DNA of 64,000 nucleotides from Amaranthus tricolor (GCF_026212465.1 NC_080048.1:36313700-36377699), one strand, 5' to 3'; positions 36,001-49,581 are shown, counted from the first letter of the stretch. The notes: generated by a model not told the origin, from the letters alone. Program-made: numbers and translations.

Positions 36001-39000
36001 TGGAGGTATTTGCAATTCCCATGAATTACAAAACAAGTGTTGTTTGATAGGAAGTTAATAACATTTCATAGTCCCAATGCCATTAAATGGCTCCAACCTA
36101 GAGTGGGGTTTGAGGGGTTGGATGTACGCTTACACTTGTAATAAACTTGTTAGTGATAATAAAGAGGTTGTTTCCAATTGACCCTTGTTTGGTTGACGCT
36201 AATTACTAAAAACCTGGGTATTGCAGATACATGGATAATGCAAATACCCACATCATGTAGGAAGTAGCTCCCCCTATCACCCCTGTGATTGCAAATCCTT
36301 GCATCCATTTTTGTTGGAAACCCCTAATTCATCTCAAAAAAATTGTTACAATACATGGTGACTAAATTCCCATGAAATTTGAATTTCTGCATGTCAACCA
36401 AACACATTTTTCTAATAAATTATGAATTAGAACTTCTTCTAGGCATTGACTTCCCATGTATACCAAACAACCTGTTATGTACAAAATATACATTGTTGCT
36501 TTATTGTTAAAAGAACACTTTGAAAGCAAAACATTGTACAGTGTCAAGCAGATTTCGAAAGAATAGCAGTCTAATGAGTTCAAAATCAATTTTGATGATA
36601 ACCCAGAGGTCAACTACCTGTAGCTTGGTAACCAAAGCCTTCTTCTCTTCATCTAATTCTCTAATCTAGCTTGCAAGGAAAACATTCAAAAAGTAAATTA
36701 GAACCTGCAAAAGTGGGTTATCTTACTACAAAAAGAGAAATAAACAGAACACCAATAAAAAACCTGTGCCCGCAATTTTCTAATTTGAGCTTCTTGTGCA
36801 GCTTGCTTCTTTGAGAGTTCCTCTCCTGTCAAAAAAAGGAAAGGGAAACCAAATCAAAGGAAACAATTTCCAAAGAGAAAAGAAACACTTCTACCTACAA
36901 AATTGATAATCATATATAGTTGTTTATCAAGACAAGGATATCATTATCAACACTTGATCGATCCCATTTCATTGTCTAGTTAACTATATGCAATTACCAA
37001 ATTGATAATCTCAGTTTTCATCACAATGAGACTATTTGTTAGCTTTGATTCTTCAACTTCATTCCTTAATGTTTGTGAAAAGTTAATATAAACGTTCTGT
37101 GATGGAGAGCCGTAGCCCGTAGGGGCACATTTCACTGCATTTCCAAGTTCCAACAATCCAATAATATTGGCCTTTGGGCAGCTTAATAATGAGATCAACT
37201 GTTGCTATACAACACACTTCAAAAATAAATATTGCCTCCTACTTCATACTATTAGATATACGGGATGTAGCCAACAGCGTTGCTAGCATCAGAATGTTAA
37301 ATCAGCGGAAAAACAGCCATAAGGTCAAATGTCAAGTTGCGCATTAGGTTGAGCTTCAATAACCAGCCATTGTAACTAAGTGCCCATCTACTCATCACAA
37401 GCTCGAAGTAGTCTTCTGTTTAAGTTTTATAAATAATTATTAAAATAAATCACTAGGATTCTGGCTAAAAAAACAAAATATAAAAGCTATATTGAGGGAC
37501 CTGGTTTTCTGTCTTCTATTTCAGTAACAAAGAAATTATAAACTAAAAGGAGGGTCCCTATCAATGCAGCTATCAAATGTTCCGTATGTGTGTGTAACAA
37601 AGCTATGGACAAAACAGCAGAGTCACAAGTCAAAATTGTATACAGTTCATAGAGGAATGAAGCAAAGACTTCCTCTTCAAAGTTCAGCTCTCACCCTCAG
37701 CCATAACTTGAGTGATAATTTCATCTTTTTCCTTCAGAAGAGCAGCAGCATCACTTCTTTTGTTCTGCTCCCGCCGTAATGTATCCCTTTCCCTCGTAAG
37801 AGCATAAACCTGAAACAATGCACAAGCAGCAAACATATGAGCAAATAATTGACAACAGCACATTATTGTTTTACAAGGCTAAACTGCTACTGGTCCAATA
37901 TCACAAAACAACAGCACGCCTTTGAGTAGATAAATATTTATAAGGCAAACAGTAGATAGCCCCCACTAATTGCCCATCTCCCCCTTCACAACCTATCCTC
38001 AATTAATACTTCAAAAGGAATGCTCCAATACAATTCAACTGAAAGGAGAGTTCATAGAAATTCAAATTAAAAATCCTAATACACCCCTCCCCCAAACTAT
38101 GTTCATAATAAAAAAATGTACCTTCCGTTCAAGCATTGCAACCCTTTGATGGTATTCCTCACGCAAAGACTCAATTTCTGCGTCATTGGATTTCCTCTGT
38201 AATAGTATCAAAGCTTGAATTTAGATAGATTGTCAAATATCAGCAATAATAGATCTTTCTCAAAAGGAAGCCAAGCCAAGAAGCTCCGTCTATTGAATAA
38301 TGGACCTTCATATTCCAAAACAACATGAAATTACCTAGCTAGTGTTCACTAGTTCAGCACCCTAAGACAATGATTTATAAGTTAATGACAAAACGATTTC
38401 GTGGAAAAGACAATTTTAACACAAAAACTATACATTATAATGTAAAAAGATGACAACTCATTAACCAAACAGAGTAGAACTTTCCCAATTCCCTGTCCAC
38501 ATGAACTTTTCCTCAGAAGAAAAGCCAAAGAAAAAGAAAGCTAATTCCTAAGAAGCGGATGAATGATATGATAGATATGTACAAAAAATTTGAAATTCTC
38601 TCAGACAGCAAATCATTCTGCCCTGATTGAAGAAAAAGTTTCCGTTCTGTACCTTTTCTTTCAATAATAATAGCACTTCTAATCACACTTACAAAAACAA
38701 CTCATAGTTTTTAAGGAGAAAGGCCCTAGGCTTGAGAGAAAACTCAACAGACCCCATCTGCTTCCGTTCTACAGAGCTTGATATCGAGTGTTCTATCTCT
38801 AACACCAGAGAAAACTGGTTGGACCACATTAACAAAAACAGGAACAATAAAATACATAAAATGCTTACCCTCAGCTCTTCTATAACAGCTTTCAACTGCT
38901 CATTTTCACTCATTAACTTCGCAATCTCATCTGCTTTAGCCTGGAAATAAAACAATAATACAAATAAAAAATGAGGTAAATCATAAGTGCCATAGAGATT

Positions 39001-41485
39001 ACATAAAAAGGTAATTTAATTAAAAATGTAAACATACAAGATAGGTGAAATAAGACGTACTTGAGCTTGTCGAGCAGCTCCCTGCAATGCAGCCTCCATC
39101 ATTTTCATCTCCCCCTTCAATTTCTCTAGTTCAACACAGTCAGACACATGGGTCAAGCGACTATGGTTGTCATCCTTAGCATCACCTTCATCTTCCTTAG
39201 ATGACTTTGACTCTTCACTTGAAGCATTTAAATTACTTTCCTCGGAAACAATTTCTTGAATCGAATTGCTAGGAATTTCATCAGGTAGTTTATTGACTGA
39301 TTTAGCCGGACTTCCGGATTCAGCTACAGCCTTAACACCAATGGACTCTGATTGTTCAATCAGGATTCCAGCGTGGCTATCACTTGAATCTTCCACGTGT
39401 TCAGGATTGGTTTCTCTGTCTACAGCCAGCTCTTGTATACTTTCTAGTGCCTCCACCTCATCACTTGCTTCCCTACTAATATCATTATCAATTTGGTCTG
39501 GAGTAACTTCATAACTTTGTATTTTGTTTTGAGTTGAGTCTGAACATTCAGAGGTTACCCCATCGACTTTTCCCTCCGTATCAAGCTCCTTATCAGACTC
39601 AGTTGTTCCAACAACATCCTGAATTTTGGATTCAGATGAGGTAACAGGTTCCTGTGTATCAGACGTAACTTTACTAGAATCATCTGACAAAATCATCTCG
39701 TCGACGATTTCAGGAGCAACATGATTTTTTTGCTCTTTCACCTCCCCCTCTACTACTTCAGGGGGCAACACTACTTCAGACGGAAACACATGCTCTGTGG
39801 AAGACTTAAGCTCAGTATCAACAGCATCATCTTTCTTCGCTTCAACAACAGAGAGATCATGTGTTCTTTCTGGAATTTCTTGTGAATCCTCTTTACTCCC
39901 TGACTTTATTGTCTTATCTTCAGGACTTTCTCTGTCCTCAGACTCATCCACAATTTCCTCATCTCTACGCCCCATCAAAGCCATAACAGGGTCAAATAGT
40001 GCATTTCTACTATTCGAAGAGGTTTGTGGTCCAGAAGCTGATACAAACAATATGCAAAAGAAGCATCAGCTGGGAGCACCCCATTGTAGTTTCTATTACA
40101 GACATCTTATCTACTACTAATTATCAAATATGAACATTGAGTAACACAGATTCTATACAGTTATGAATCTTGTACTGGGATTATTGATTATCAATTATAT
40201 TTGTTCATCTTTAAAGTTTTAAGGTGAAAATAAAAATTTGTTTGACTTCATCTATTAAATTTTGAAAAAGAAAACTTTTCATGATCATTTTAAATTGTGA
40301 ATCAAGAAAAACTTGAATTGTATAGTGGTATTGAAAAACTTGAATTGTATAGTGGTATTGATATAATTATACTAACTATATATATTTATACATAAGTGAA
40401 ATTTGATTATAGAAAATATTTTACGATTGAAACTACCTTGATAGGATCAGATTGTTGGATCGTAGAAACGTAGAAGTGTGTTATGATCCAACCACTTAAA
40501 TTCTTGAGTTAAGTAGAATCGCACAATCCTACCAACATTAAGATTCTACCTAAGATCTGGATCAGTCGCCTATTTTTGGATCGTAGAATCGTATATTAGA
40601 ATTGAGATTCTAAAAACAAAATGGGATCAAACCTACAACCTTTACAACTCCATCACTCATGCCCTAAATTATCCTTTGTCCCCGTTGAAAATTAGAGCAA
40701 AAGTTTTTTAGATCAAAAGATCAAGAAACTCAATGTTGTGTTATTATTCTTGTCTTAAATAGTTTATCGCCCCAATCTTATCTTTCCACCATTAAGGATA
40801 CGAATGCAGGTCGGATTGAACGGTAAACTGCCCCTAAAGGAAATCAAAAGGACCACCATACCACATGTTTTCATGAGAATAAAAACATTCAGTAAAACTG
40901 AATTGCTTGCTCCATTCGGTTCAGACCGAAGCTCTGAACTCCACAAATTATACAACATATTCCAGCAATTTTAACATCTAACATACAAAAGTTCACACTT
41001 TATGTGTAGTGATCTCACTACTATGTGGAAAAATAACACTTTTCATTGTGCAGATACAGGAACAAATAGAAACGTTCTCCAGACACTCAATCTCTTGCAA
41101 AGCAAATCGAACTTACTAGCTAACGAATTTGTAAGACAATTCGACAGGTCTGATCAAACTATTCCTGTAAATCTAGAAGTTTTCTGATCCAATTCAAACC
41201 TTACCAACAAATTTCACACCCAACATACAAGTAACAAAGAATTCTTCTAGAATTTAACAACTAGCAACACGATACATCCTAATCAGTAATTCAAGCACAC
41301 ATTAAAAAACCAAAAAAAGTGCAAAAAGGGAGAAAAGAACCTTCATCGCTGGACTGAGGCTTATCCTCTAAACCAAGAGCACTGTCAAAATTCTTCTCAA
41401 TATTCTTCACACTTTCTTGAAGTTTATTTACTGCCCCTGAGAAATCCAAGTTTCCCAAAGACACCTTTCCGCCCCACCAGTCCAT
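29671..41485 (-). CDS. GC5: Golgin candidate 5 (TMF-like coiled-coil Golgi tether)
   Basis: Golgi-membrane tethering protein of the TMF/ARA160 type, which binds Rab GTPases through its C-terminal coil. Nineteen coding exons: 41485-41341, 40037-39061, 38940-38869, 38196-38122, 37809-37695, 36825-36764, 36665-36618, 34816-34532, 34425-34366, 34266-34183, 34090-34025, 33956-33858, 33739-33521, 33447-33333, 33257-33037, 31851-31792, 31712-31599, 29850-29776, 29688-29671. They total 2910 bp, about 969 aa, close to the Arabidopsis protein. The start MDWWGGKVSLG and the following VNKLQESVKNIEKNFDSALG are family hallmarks. Exon 2 is one 977-bp Ser/Glu/Asp-rich block. From residue ~375 nearly everything is coiled coil, with SSASSVGNMEESFFLQASLE and TMSPYYLKSM before the terminal TMF-like domain (GERDEELEELRADIVDLKEM). 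All introns are GT-AG; several hold MITEs. Confidence 0.96.
30007..30073. repeat. (TA)n microsatellite in GC5 intron
   Basis: About 65 bp of TA repeats within the 1.75-kb intron between the two exons that encode GERDEE and LEELRADIV. Confidence 0.97.
31239..31300. repeat. Perfect 19-bp inverted repeat in GC5 intron
   Basis: Arms TATTTATAGGTAAGAAAGA (31239-31257) and its exact complement (31282-31300) enclose a 24-bp loop. A partial direct copy of the first arm, TTATAGGTAAGAAAGATTA, precedes it at 31222. It would form a stable hairpin in the GC5 pre-mRNA. Origin unknown, possibly a MITE remnant. Confidence 0.8.
32220..32880. mobile_element. MITE-like insertion with CCCAT/CCCAC repeats in GC5 intron
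   Basis: Both ends are rich in CATACCCATAT, CCTACCCAC and GGGTAAAAT motifs in opposite senses around an AT-rich middle, the same architecture as the hAT MITEs nearby (sub-terminal repeats, AT core). I could not fix the terminal bases or a target duplication, so the limits are approximate. Confidence 0.5.
35971..36470. mobile_element. Nested GTTTGG-type MITEs in GC5 intron
   Basis: Outer ends CTCGTTTGGTATGCG and CATGTATACCAAACAACC; inside, a second pair, CTTGTTTGGTTGACGC near 36183 and GTCAACCAAACAC near 36394. This pattern suggests one element of the family inserted in another. Non-coding, within the 1.8-kb intron before the LEENKVESIKK exon. Confidence 0.55.
40306..40359. repeat. 27-bp tandem duplication in GC5 intron 1
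   Basis: Two identical 27-bp units (GAAAAACTTGAATTGTATAG plus TGGTATT) lie head to tail at 40306-40332 and 40333-40359, a recent local duplication. Downstream, 40444-40630 has repeated GGATCGTAGAA motifs of unknown origin. Confidence 0.9.
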
Positions 41486-42434
41486 TTTTGATCTTAGATT
41501 CGATCAAAACCGCAATAATTTCAGATTAAATACATCACGACACCCTAAAATCACATCAAAAACGATAAATAAAATATCAAGTAACAATTGAGAGTCACAA
41601 TTCAATTAGCATAATGCAAAACAAAAAGCAAATCGATCAATGAAGCAGTGATTTAGCAAAACTGGAATAGATAGAGAGATCTATTGAATTGAGAGAATAG
41701 ATGAATATGAACAGTGATTGTACGGGAGATCGAAGAGAAGATAGTAGTAAAATAACGAAAGATGAGAGCTCCGGTATGAACTCCACCGTGATTCTAATTG
41801 ATCCAATGTTTGTCACTCTTTAGGCAAACAAACAATTGTTTATCCCACAAAATTGACTCGGAACCTAATTGAAAATTTCAAGACGTTATTTGAAAACACT
41901 CGATTTGAAAAATTCGGTCAAATCCGATCAAAATTAAAACTCGATCTTTGTAACTCATTTTCAATTAGATGTCAACATTCAATTCCACGATAATATTTTT
42001 AGCAAGATCCACCACGTTTATAGTCAATTTTTTAAAATTTTGATTCAACATGTATTAATTGTAGCCCTAAAATCGATAATGTGTTCATTTTAATATAAAT
42101 TTATTTTTCTACGAAAACAAAAGAAATTATTACTTATATTTTGTTGAAAAAATTTAATGGTAAGAAAAATTCTAAAAGTCTTTGAACTTGAACATAAACA
42201 ATTCGACCAAAAATTAACCCCGACCAAAAACGATCTAATCCAAGACCCGCCCGTTTACTGTTTTGACAGTTGACACCTTAACCTAACCACCACACTTATA
42301 CTGTTATACATAGCTGTAAAAATGGGAATATTTACTTGTATGTTGTATCAGTTGTAGTATTTTTCCTCAAACATACCAAAAAAATATTAACTAATTTAAT
42401 TTTTTATTTGAGACAAATAAATTTGAGTCTGGTA

Positions 42435-42503
<69 letters not shown>

Positions 42504-43714
42504 CATTTGTATGATCTAGTGGTGTTGGGTACGACATATTAGGTCAAAGAGTTAATGGTATATTCTTTCTTAAAATTTCACAATATCAAAGATAAATCAT
42601 CTTCACCAATGTTTGCAATAGTATTGAAGAGAGTTTAAATAGATTATAAAAAAATGGTGTATCTTTTCTTAAATACAAATATGAAAACTTTAAATTGTGA
42701 AATCAAAATTAATTAAAATAATTACCAGAATAATTGCAATTAAACATTAACATGAACTAGTGAGTAGGGAATAAGAAGAAGATGAATATGATACCGATTT
42801 TGGGGAGGAGGATATTGGCATGAAAGATAATGATGAGGAAAAGCTCAGAGGAGGGTCAATTTGCTTGATTTCTTGTTTGTACGTTTCTAAGTATTAGATT
42901 TAGATTAAAGTTTATATAAACGTTTTAATTTCTTTTTACTATTGTTCATAGTGATACTTGAATATCTCGAGGTTTATCAACCGAAAAGAATAAACTTTTT
43001 GTCATTAGCCGAATGTGATCTCACATAGACAAAATTTAAAACACTTTCAATCATCATGAAAATGATGTTATGACTTAGAAGAGAGGAGAAAGATGAAGGC
43101 GAGGAAGGAGGGAACAAAAAGGTGAAGGTAAGGAAAGAGAAGAATAAGCAAGATGAAGAAGGCGTAGAAATGAAAATAATAATGTTGAAGAGGGGAAAGG
43201 GAAGAAGAAGATGAAAAAAGTACGTGGATATATAAATGACATGGTAAACTTAAATTTTTATCTGTATATTTTCTTCTTATTTTATTTTAAAATCTAACTA
43301 TGTAGACCTCTAATTCCATTATAAAGCAAATTAAAAGGAACATATGAGGAGCAATTTTGCCGCACAAGTCATACACAAAGAACAAAAGCTATAAGTATCC
43401 ACAACTCGATTATAAACTACTCAATCAACCACCTCAGTAACCTTTGAACACATAATTTTTTTAATGATACAAGATAGCAACATCAGAGTTTTGATATAAA
43501 TATTTGAATACAGATCAAACTTGACAGCATAAAAAGCTCAAATCCGAATACAAAATAAGATGCATTGCTCGTCGCTAGGAGCATTAATCGCAAACAACCA
43601 ATGAGCCAATTCATACAAATTAATTTGTTGTGATGAGAAAGACCGAAAGAAATGTGATGCAAGTTTCTCGAAACAAGGTGCAAAAGTCACTTATTCTTCA
43701 CAGATGAAAAGTTA
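41486..43714. other. GC5 upstream region and intergenic DNA
   Basis: 41486-41790 probably includes the 5' UTR of GC5 (CT-rich on the - strand) and the DNA beyond it its promoter. A (TA)n run lies at 42438-42501. At 43075-43222 there is a 150-bp polypurine tract on the + strand (GAGG, GAAGA, GGAAAG runs). No gene is supported. Confidence 0.5.
42438..42501. repeat. (TA)n microsatellite
   Basis: About 64 bp of TA/AT repeat with one phase change near 42471, upstream of GC5. Confidence 0.97.
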
Positions 43715-45214
43715 CTATGATTCAAAGGTGTGAGGAATTGGATTTCCGAGCATAAACGGATACTGACACATAATTGTAAGTTTCTTCAGAATATTCACAT
43801 CCTGCAGCATATATTCGACCCTTTCTAGCAAAAAGTTATATAATAAAGCTCCTGAAGAAGAATGCACTTGAGACGAGATTGCAGAAAATTCGAAACATGT
43901 TGTGGCGGACTCGAGCAATTCATATATGTCCCTGATAAGTCCTAGCTGCTAATAAGAATGTGATTTGAGTCGAAAGCTTTTCAGGAAAACCTGAGAGATA
44001 GAATTTGCATTGAATCCATAAACTTAAATCGAGCTAACCTTGTTATTTAACGTAAGAACTTCTAGATTGGAGAGCATTTGATAAATTTTTTCGTTAAACG
44101 TTCCCAGCAAATATCAACACCAAGACCTAATGCCAGCGGATTTAGATTGGGAAATCTAGATAGATTCAGATCATTGGCAACACACAACAACTATACGAGC
44201 AAGATTTTAGTATGATATTAGTGCCAAACTACATCTTTCGATGTATACGGAATTACAATGTAGAACAATAAGGTAACTTACCTGAACACTGTCATTAGAT
44301 AGGGAAAGTAACTTTATGTTTGCTATCCCCTTAAAGAGCTCACGAACATGATGATAAATATTATAGTGATCAGCATCCACAGCAATATGTCGGAGATCCA
44401 GATGCGCATCAATCAAGGTCACCAAACTCTTCGCCACAAAATTGTCTGATATATGACCTTTGACATGGACATAGTCGAGATTTGGAGCATTAATGACAAA
44501 TTCATAGGGGCAATCTACCGATATGTCAATTACAAATCTGTAACTAAAAGGGAAACTTTTCAATGTAGGTATAGAAATATCTATCACCCTTGTCTTCTCC
44601 ATTGTACTTTCTTCTATGACCAATTCTTCAATAGTTGGACAACCCGGAAGCAAGATCCGAATATTATTGTCATCTAAACCCATCACTCTCCTGATTTCAA
44701 GTACATTAAGCTTAGGTAAGCTAACAAAAGAAGGGACAAAGAGAGGCATGCGAGATAGCTTTAATACCACAAGGGTGCTGGTCATGAAAAGCTTCCAAGG
44801 CAACTTCACAAATTCCCTTTGAACAACAAATAAAAGTCAAGTTCAAGCTCTAGAATATTATGGGAAATGGCCACAACCAAGTAGAAATGGTAGCAACACT
44901 ATGATGACACTCATAAATGAGACGAAACTTTAAGATATTGGGAACTTAATTAAGAAGCATTACTCTGTTCACAAAATTCTGGAAGGTGGTCTCTGATCCC
45001 CAATTTGCGTTTATATTGACGACTGGGCAAATCCTCGATGAAGCCTAGCATCAAAATTGAGTACGGGAACAAAAGTCCACAAATACCTCCATCTTGTTGA
45101 CAAAACACTGGTCGCAACACAATATTTAGTTGGAATAAACGAAAGAATGTGACAAAGTATGTCATTAAGCAAATCACTAATTCTATCTACTTCTTCAGTA
45201 TCGAAATCCATCAC
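43715..45214 (-). pseudogene. F-box/LRR/FBD-type gene relic
   Basis: F-box proteins are substrate adaptors of SCF ubiquitin ligases. The start (45214) reads DRISDLLNDILCHILSFIPT, then SVLSTRWRYLW, a clear F-box. Then the frame breaks: a frameshift near 45030 leads to FQNFVNRVMLLN, an in-frame TAA stops it, the sense resumes as VPNILKFRLIYECHHS, and another stop and frameshift precede LPWKLFMTSTLVVLKLSRM. From 44809 to 44276 an intact LRR part follows (LPKLNVLEIRRVMGLDD, GCPTIEELVIEES, FVINAPNLDYVHVKGHI) up to a good donor (CAG/GTAAGTTA). An LRR-like exon at about 44170-44040 with another frameshift, and an FBD-like end (LERVEYMLQDVNILKKLTIM) at 43715-43920, complete it. At least three lesions argue for a pseudogene. 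Confidence 0.88.
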
Positions 45215-47219
45215 ATCTGCATCTCTAACTTCTAAGGAAAAAAAGGGGAAAAAAATGCTTTAAATTACTTAGTAAGAGAATTAAATTTATGGAAAAGTGA
45301 TAGTGTTGAAGAGGGAAGGGGTATAAGTGCATATATTAAAGAAAAACTCATAGCTTCAAGCTTAAAATCTACTAATAAATTATGGCTTATGCTTTTAGAA
45401 ATCCATTGGGTGGAATTAGCCATTCCTTCAATCTTCATGCGGAAAGCGAATAACATTTGACCTTTGGTTACACGACATGGCCATTCAATTTTCCGTAAAA
45501 GGCTCATACAAGAAAATTAAAAAAAAAAAAAAAAAACCCTACTTCACTGCCGTGAGATAAACAAAAACGCCAAAATTTATGATTTGGGGCTGTCATCAAT
45601 CTTTTGCCCCTGAATTCTCTGTTTTAAGCTTTTTTTTTTAATATGGTTAGAATAAATTTTTGTCCTCTCCCTACAGGAGAGTTGTTCTACCCATTTATTG
45701 GGTTGATTCTACTCATATATTGGGTTTTAATCTCTATCTTCGTGAGAGTTTGAGGTTATGAATTTTGGTCTTTAGTTGATTTGTTGGTAGAGATTAATGC
45801 GATAATACAGCAGACACCAAAATTGCAATTACTATCAACTACATCAAATTCAATTCTATCTCAAGACTACAATAGATCGAAAGACCCCCTTATAGAAGGC
45901 TGTATCAAACAGCAATGTGGAAGAGGATATTTAAAATTGTCAGATCTCATACACAACGATGATAGTTTTGTTAATTTTGAATTATTTTTAGTTAAAGTTG
46001 TCATGTATATGCTAATTTTTATCTCTAATGTAGATGTCATATGACTCTTTATTAATAAATCAGGTATTATTAAAAAAAAAGAAATTATCTCAGGCACAAA
46101 TAATTCGATTCACTTACATCCAAAGCTATAGGCTCTTTAACACCCATTTTCTTCATACCATTTTTTACTCCCACCATCCAACTCATTTTTTCAATTAAAG
46201 TATATAAATATGTAATGTATAAAAAAAACATGTCGAAATGAAACAAGGAATTACAAGATATAGTTTTAGATAACAAAATAAAAACCTCACATGTCCATTG
46301 ATCCCCTCAATGGTGCAAATCCCCCTATAAATCTTTTTTTCCCCTTATAAATCTAGAGACAAAACAAAGTAACAAATAAATTTTCTTTAAATTTAGAGGA
46401 GTATAAATGTACCTAAATATCTTCAATATGACAAGAACCAAAAGTATAAATTTTTTAACACTTGCAAACTAGAATATCTTTCTAGATCCAAATTATTTAA
46501 CAATTTTATTTGTAGGCTAATTATATTGCTATTCTCACTTTTATAGGGCAATTATTTAGTGTACCAAAACAAAAAGATATTTGATTACTTAGCAATAATA
46601 TAAATTTAAAGTTTTCCATAATACTATAGATTTTATTGTTTTCCTTGTAGAAATGCAAAACTAAATAAATTCACTAATTTACAATTATTTAAAATTTTGT
46701 AAAATTTAAAATCCCATATTGTTTAAGGATTCAAATGAGAAAGACCCTTTGTTGAATGGCAAATCTATTAATTCCTTACTTTTCCATCACTTTCTATAAG
46801 ATTAAACTATTAGCAATAATTCTTCTATTTCAATTTGTTTGACCTTAAGAATTTGACCCACATCAAAATACACAAATCTAAAAAGGATAATTAACCTTAA
46901 GACCATGTCCAAAAAAATATGGGCATGGCTTGACATTTCAATACAGTAACAAGCCACAAAATCATTACCTTATTCGGTAGGAAAAACAAACAAAATATAT
47001 TTTAAAAAAACTCAAAAGACTACAAACAAATGAGTGTCAAAAATTTACGTGGAAAATCGTCATAAAGTTTTTACTTTATTCGACTTTATCTAAAGTTAAT
47101 CTACAACAAAAAAAATAATCATAATAATAGCTAGTTACATCAACATGCTACTTGTGATTATGGCCAACATGATATCATAAACATAAATGCAAAAATCAAT
47201 ATTAGAGATTACCTTACTA
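45215..47219. other. Intergenic AT-rich DNA between the two F-box relics
   Basis: No gene seen. It contains an A18 run at about 45519-45537 and scattered AT-rich sequence. Short frames at 45265-46276 have no recognisable similarity. Confidence 0.45.
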
Positions 47220-47803
47220 ATTTCGTGAACAAAATATAACTTCTTGGTTGTGTGCACCATTTTTCCATGATATTCTAGAGCTTGAACTTGATTTCTATTT
47301 GTCTGTTCAAAGGGAATTTGTGAGGTTTGCTAGGAAGTTTTTCATGTCCAACACAATTGTGGTATAAAACAATCTCACCCTTCCGTCACTATCCCTTCTT
47401 TTGTTTGCTTGCCTAAGCTTAAGAAACTGAAAATTAGGAAGGTAATGGGTTTAATGACAATTATACTCAAATCTTGCTTGTAGGCTGTCTAGTCCTTAAA
47501 GAATTGGTCATAGAAGAAACTATAAGAGCGAAGACAATGGTGACATATATTCCTATATCTACTTTAAGAAGTTTCACTTTTAGCTACAGATTTGTGATTG
47601 ATATATCAGTAGATTACCCTTATAAATTTGTAATCAATGACCCAAATCTCGAATATTTCCATGTCAAAGGTCGTATATCAAACAATTTAGTGGTAAAGAG
47701 TTTGACGACCATGATTAATACGCATTTGGATCACCGAGAAACCATTGTTAATGCTGATCGAGTACATCTTGTTCATGATGAAATCTTTGCCATACTGCGG
47801 TGA
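47220..47803 (+). pseudogene. Second F-box/LRR relic, inverted relative to the first
   Basis: The LRR part of the same family on the opposite strand. 47270-47370 reads ILELELDFYLSVQREFVRFA in pieces; 47474-47803 reads CLVLKELVIEETIRAKTM, FSYRFVIDISVDYPYKFVIN and PNLEYFHVKGRISNNLVVKS, closely paralleling the relic at 43715-45214. The F-box itself is missing, a stop interrupts the strand after SNTIVV, and the end degenerates. Likely a truncated paralogue from a local inverted duplication or independent insertion. Confidence 0.85.
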
Positions 47804-49581
47804 AAACATAACCATTAGTTTGTACTCCATATAAAGTATAAACCATGGTAAATAAAAAGGCATATTCAATGATACTTGAAAATTAAAGAACAAATCCAAA
47901 ACAACATTGTAAAGGAATTCAAAAGCTTCAACAACAAACGATTGATAATGATAGAATTATATTCAAGGAATCAACTTTTTATGCATCTACCATCCAAAAT
48001 ACTTCCCAAGAGTGAATGTCAAAATTCATCAATCCAGGTGTGCTATGGTGGTTCAGAGGATGGGGTTGTGGTAACTCATATCATCGGGTATGTTGCGAGC
48101 AAATATATAGCGAACATTGAATTATTAATCTAATAATTCAAAGGTGTAATTATTGAAAACGGATGAGTGAAAGATCGGATTATTATCGATAATTTTTCCT
48201 GTTTTTACTGGGGTAGGTATGAAATGTTTAAAATAGACCTGATAACCCGACTTTATAACCATATCCGACTTGACCCGAATTCAAAATGAATGTAAAAATG
48301 TGAAAAAAAATAATGTAGACATAAGACTCGATTTTAAATCGACTCAAAATCGACCCAATAACTCAAATGAACACCTGATTAGAGAATAAAGACATCTGTA
48401 GATAGTGAAAATTGAACCAATCTCAGAAAAGCACTCAAGCCTCATAGTGATCAAGTTCTTTTCCATTGAAGAAGCAAATCATAATCCAATTCTTCAAAAA
48501 TCAAAGTCTAAGCAACAAAACTATGTAGAACATGAAAGATTCAAATGCTAGTATAACTCATAAAAACAAAAAGAACAGAACTTTAACATAATGGATTGAT
48601 TAAAATACACCCCATCACAATAAACACAATACAACACCTTAAAATTATCATAAAACAAAAAAGATTATATTGGGTTGAGAAAATACCAGAAAAACTACAG
48701 ATTATGGAAATATGAATTGTGGGTTCTATTTCTTCACTCCTTTTTTGAATTTTTTGTGGGTTTTTTGTGTTCAAAATCAAAAATAAAAACTGGGTTTTTT
48801 TTTTTCTTTTTGGGTGGTTGGTAAATTATCATCATCTCCCTCATACTACTATCTATCATTTGCTCTGTAATGTATTACTTAATGGGTTGATGCATAAACT
48901 TCCAGCATGTCATTAATTTATAGATGTTCGGAGAAATCATTAAGGGATGTATCATGTGTGCAGGTAGTAGCGCAAATGAAAAGCCCAAAAATCTGTTGCG
49001 GAAATGACGAAAGATTTTCGTAGTAACACGAGAAGGAGTACTCTTAGTGTGTATGTAAACGTGTTACTTTTATCATTTTTGGGTTTTCCGTTTTTCTATT
49101 AAAATCATTGTTGTCTCTTGTTTAAACAATATCAAAATAAGAAGTAAAATTTACTTATTTTAATCTAGTAAGAGGCGCGTCTCATACAAAAATATGTGTT
49201 TTTGTTGTGGTTACTAAGTAGGCGGAAAAAAAATATTAGCTCAAATTGAACTTGTGTTTATCTTTGACAAAAAGTGGCATACGCTAAAATTAGACATTAT
49301 CTAATTCTCAATTTCTTTTAGTTTTTCAATTAAATTTGAATACTCTTATGCTCCAACAATTATATTTATTTTTTTGATTTAAGATAGACTAGGCAGCCCA
49401 TGCCATTAAGAAAAGAGAGAATTAATGTTTTTTGTTAATAAGTGAAATCGATATTTATCCCAATTCCAAAACGACTATTCTCCTCTGTGGCGGTCGTACA
49501 GGTGCGACATGTGATCCGACTCACTATTTAATACTTTTTATGTAAAAAATTAATTCTTTTATATAATTTTTTGGAGTTATC
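47804..49581. other. Intergenic DNA
   Basis: No gene supported. A fragment with GGCGCGTCTCATACAAAAA near 49171 belongs to the GAGACG-type repeat family also seen at 55231 and 59452. Confidence 0.45.
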
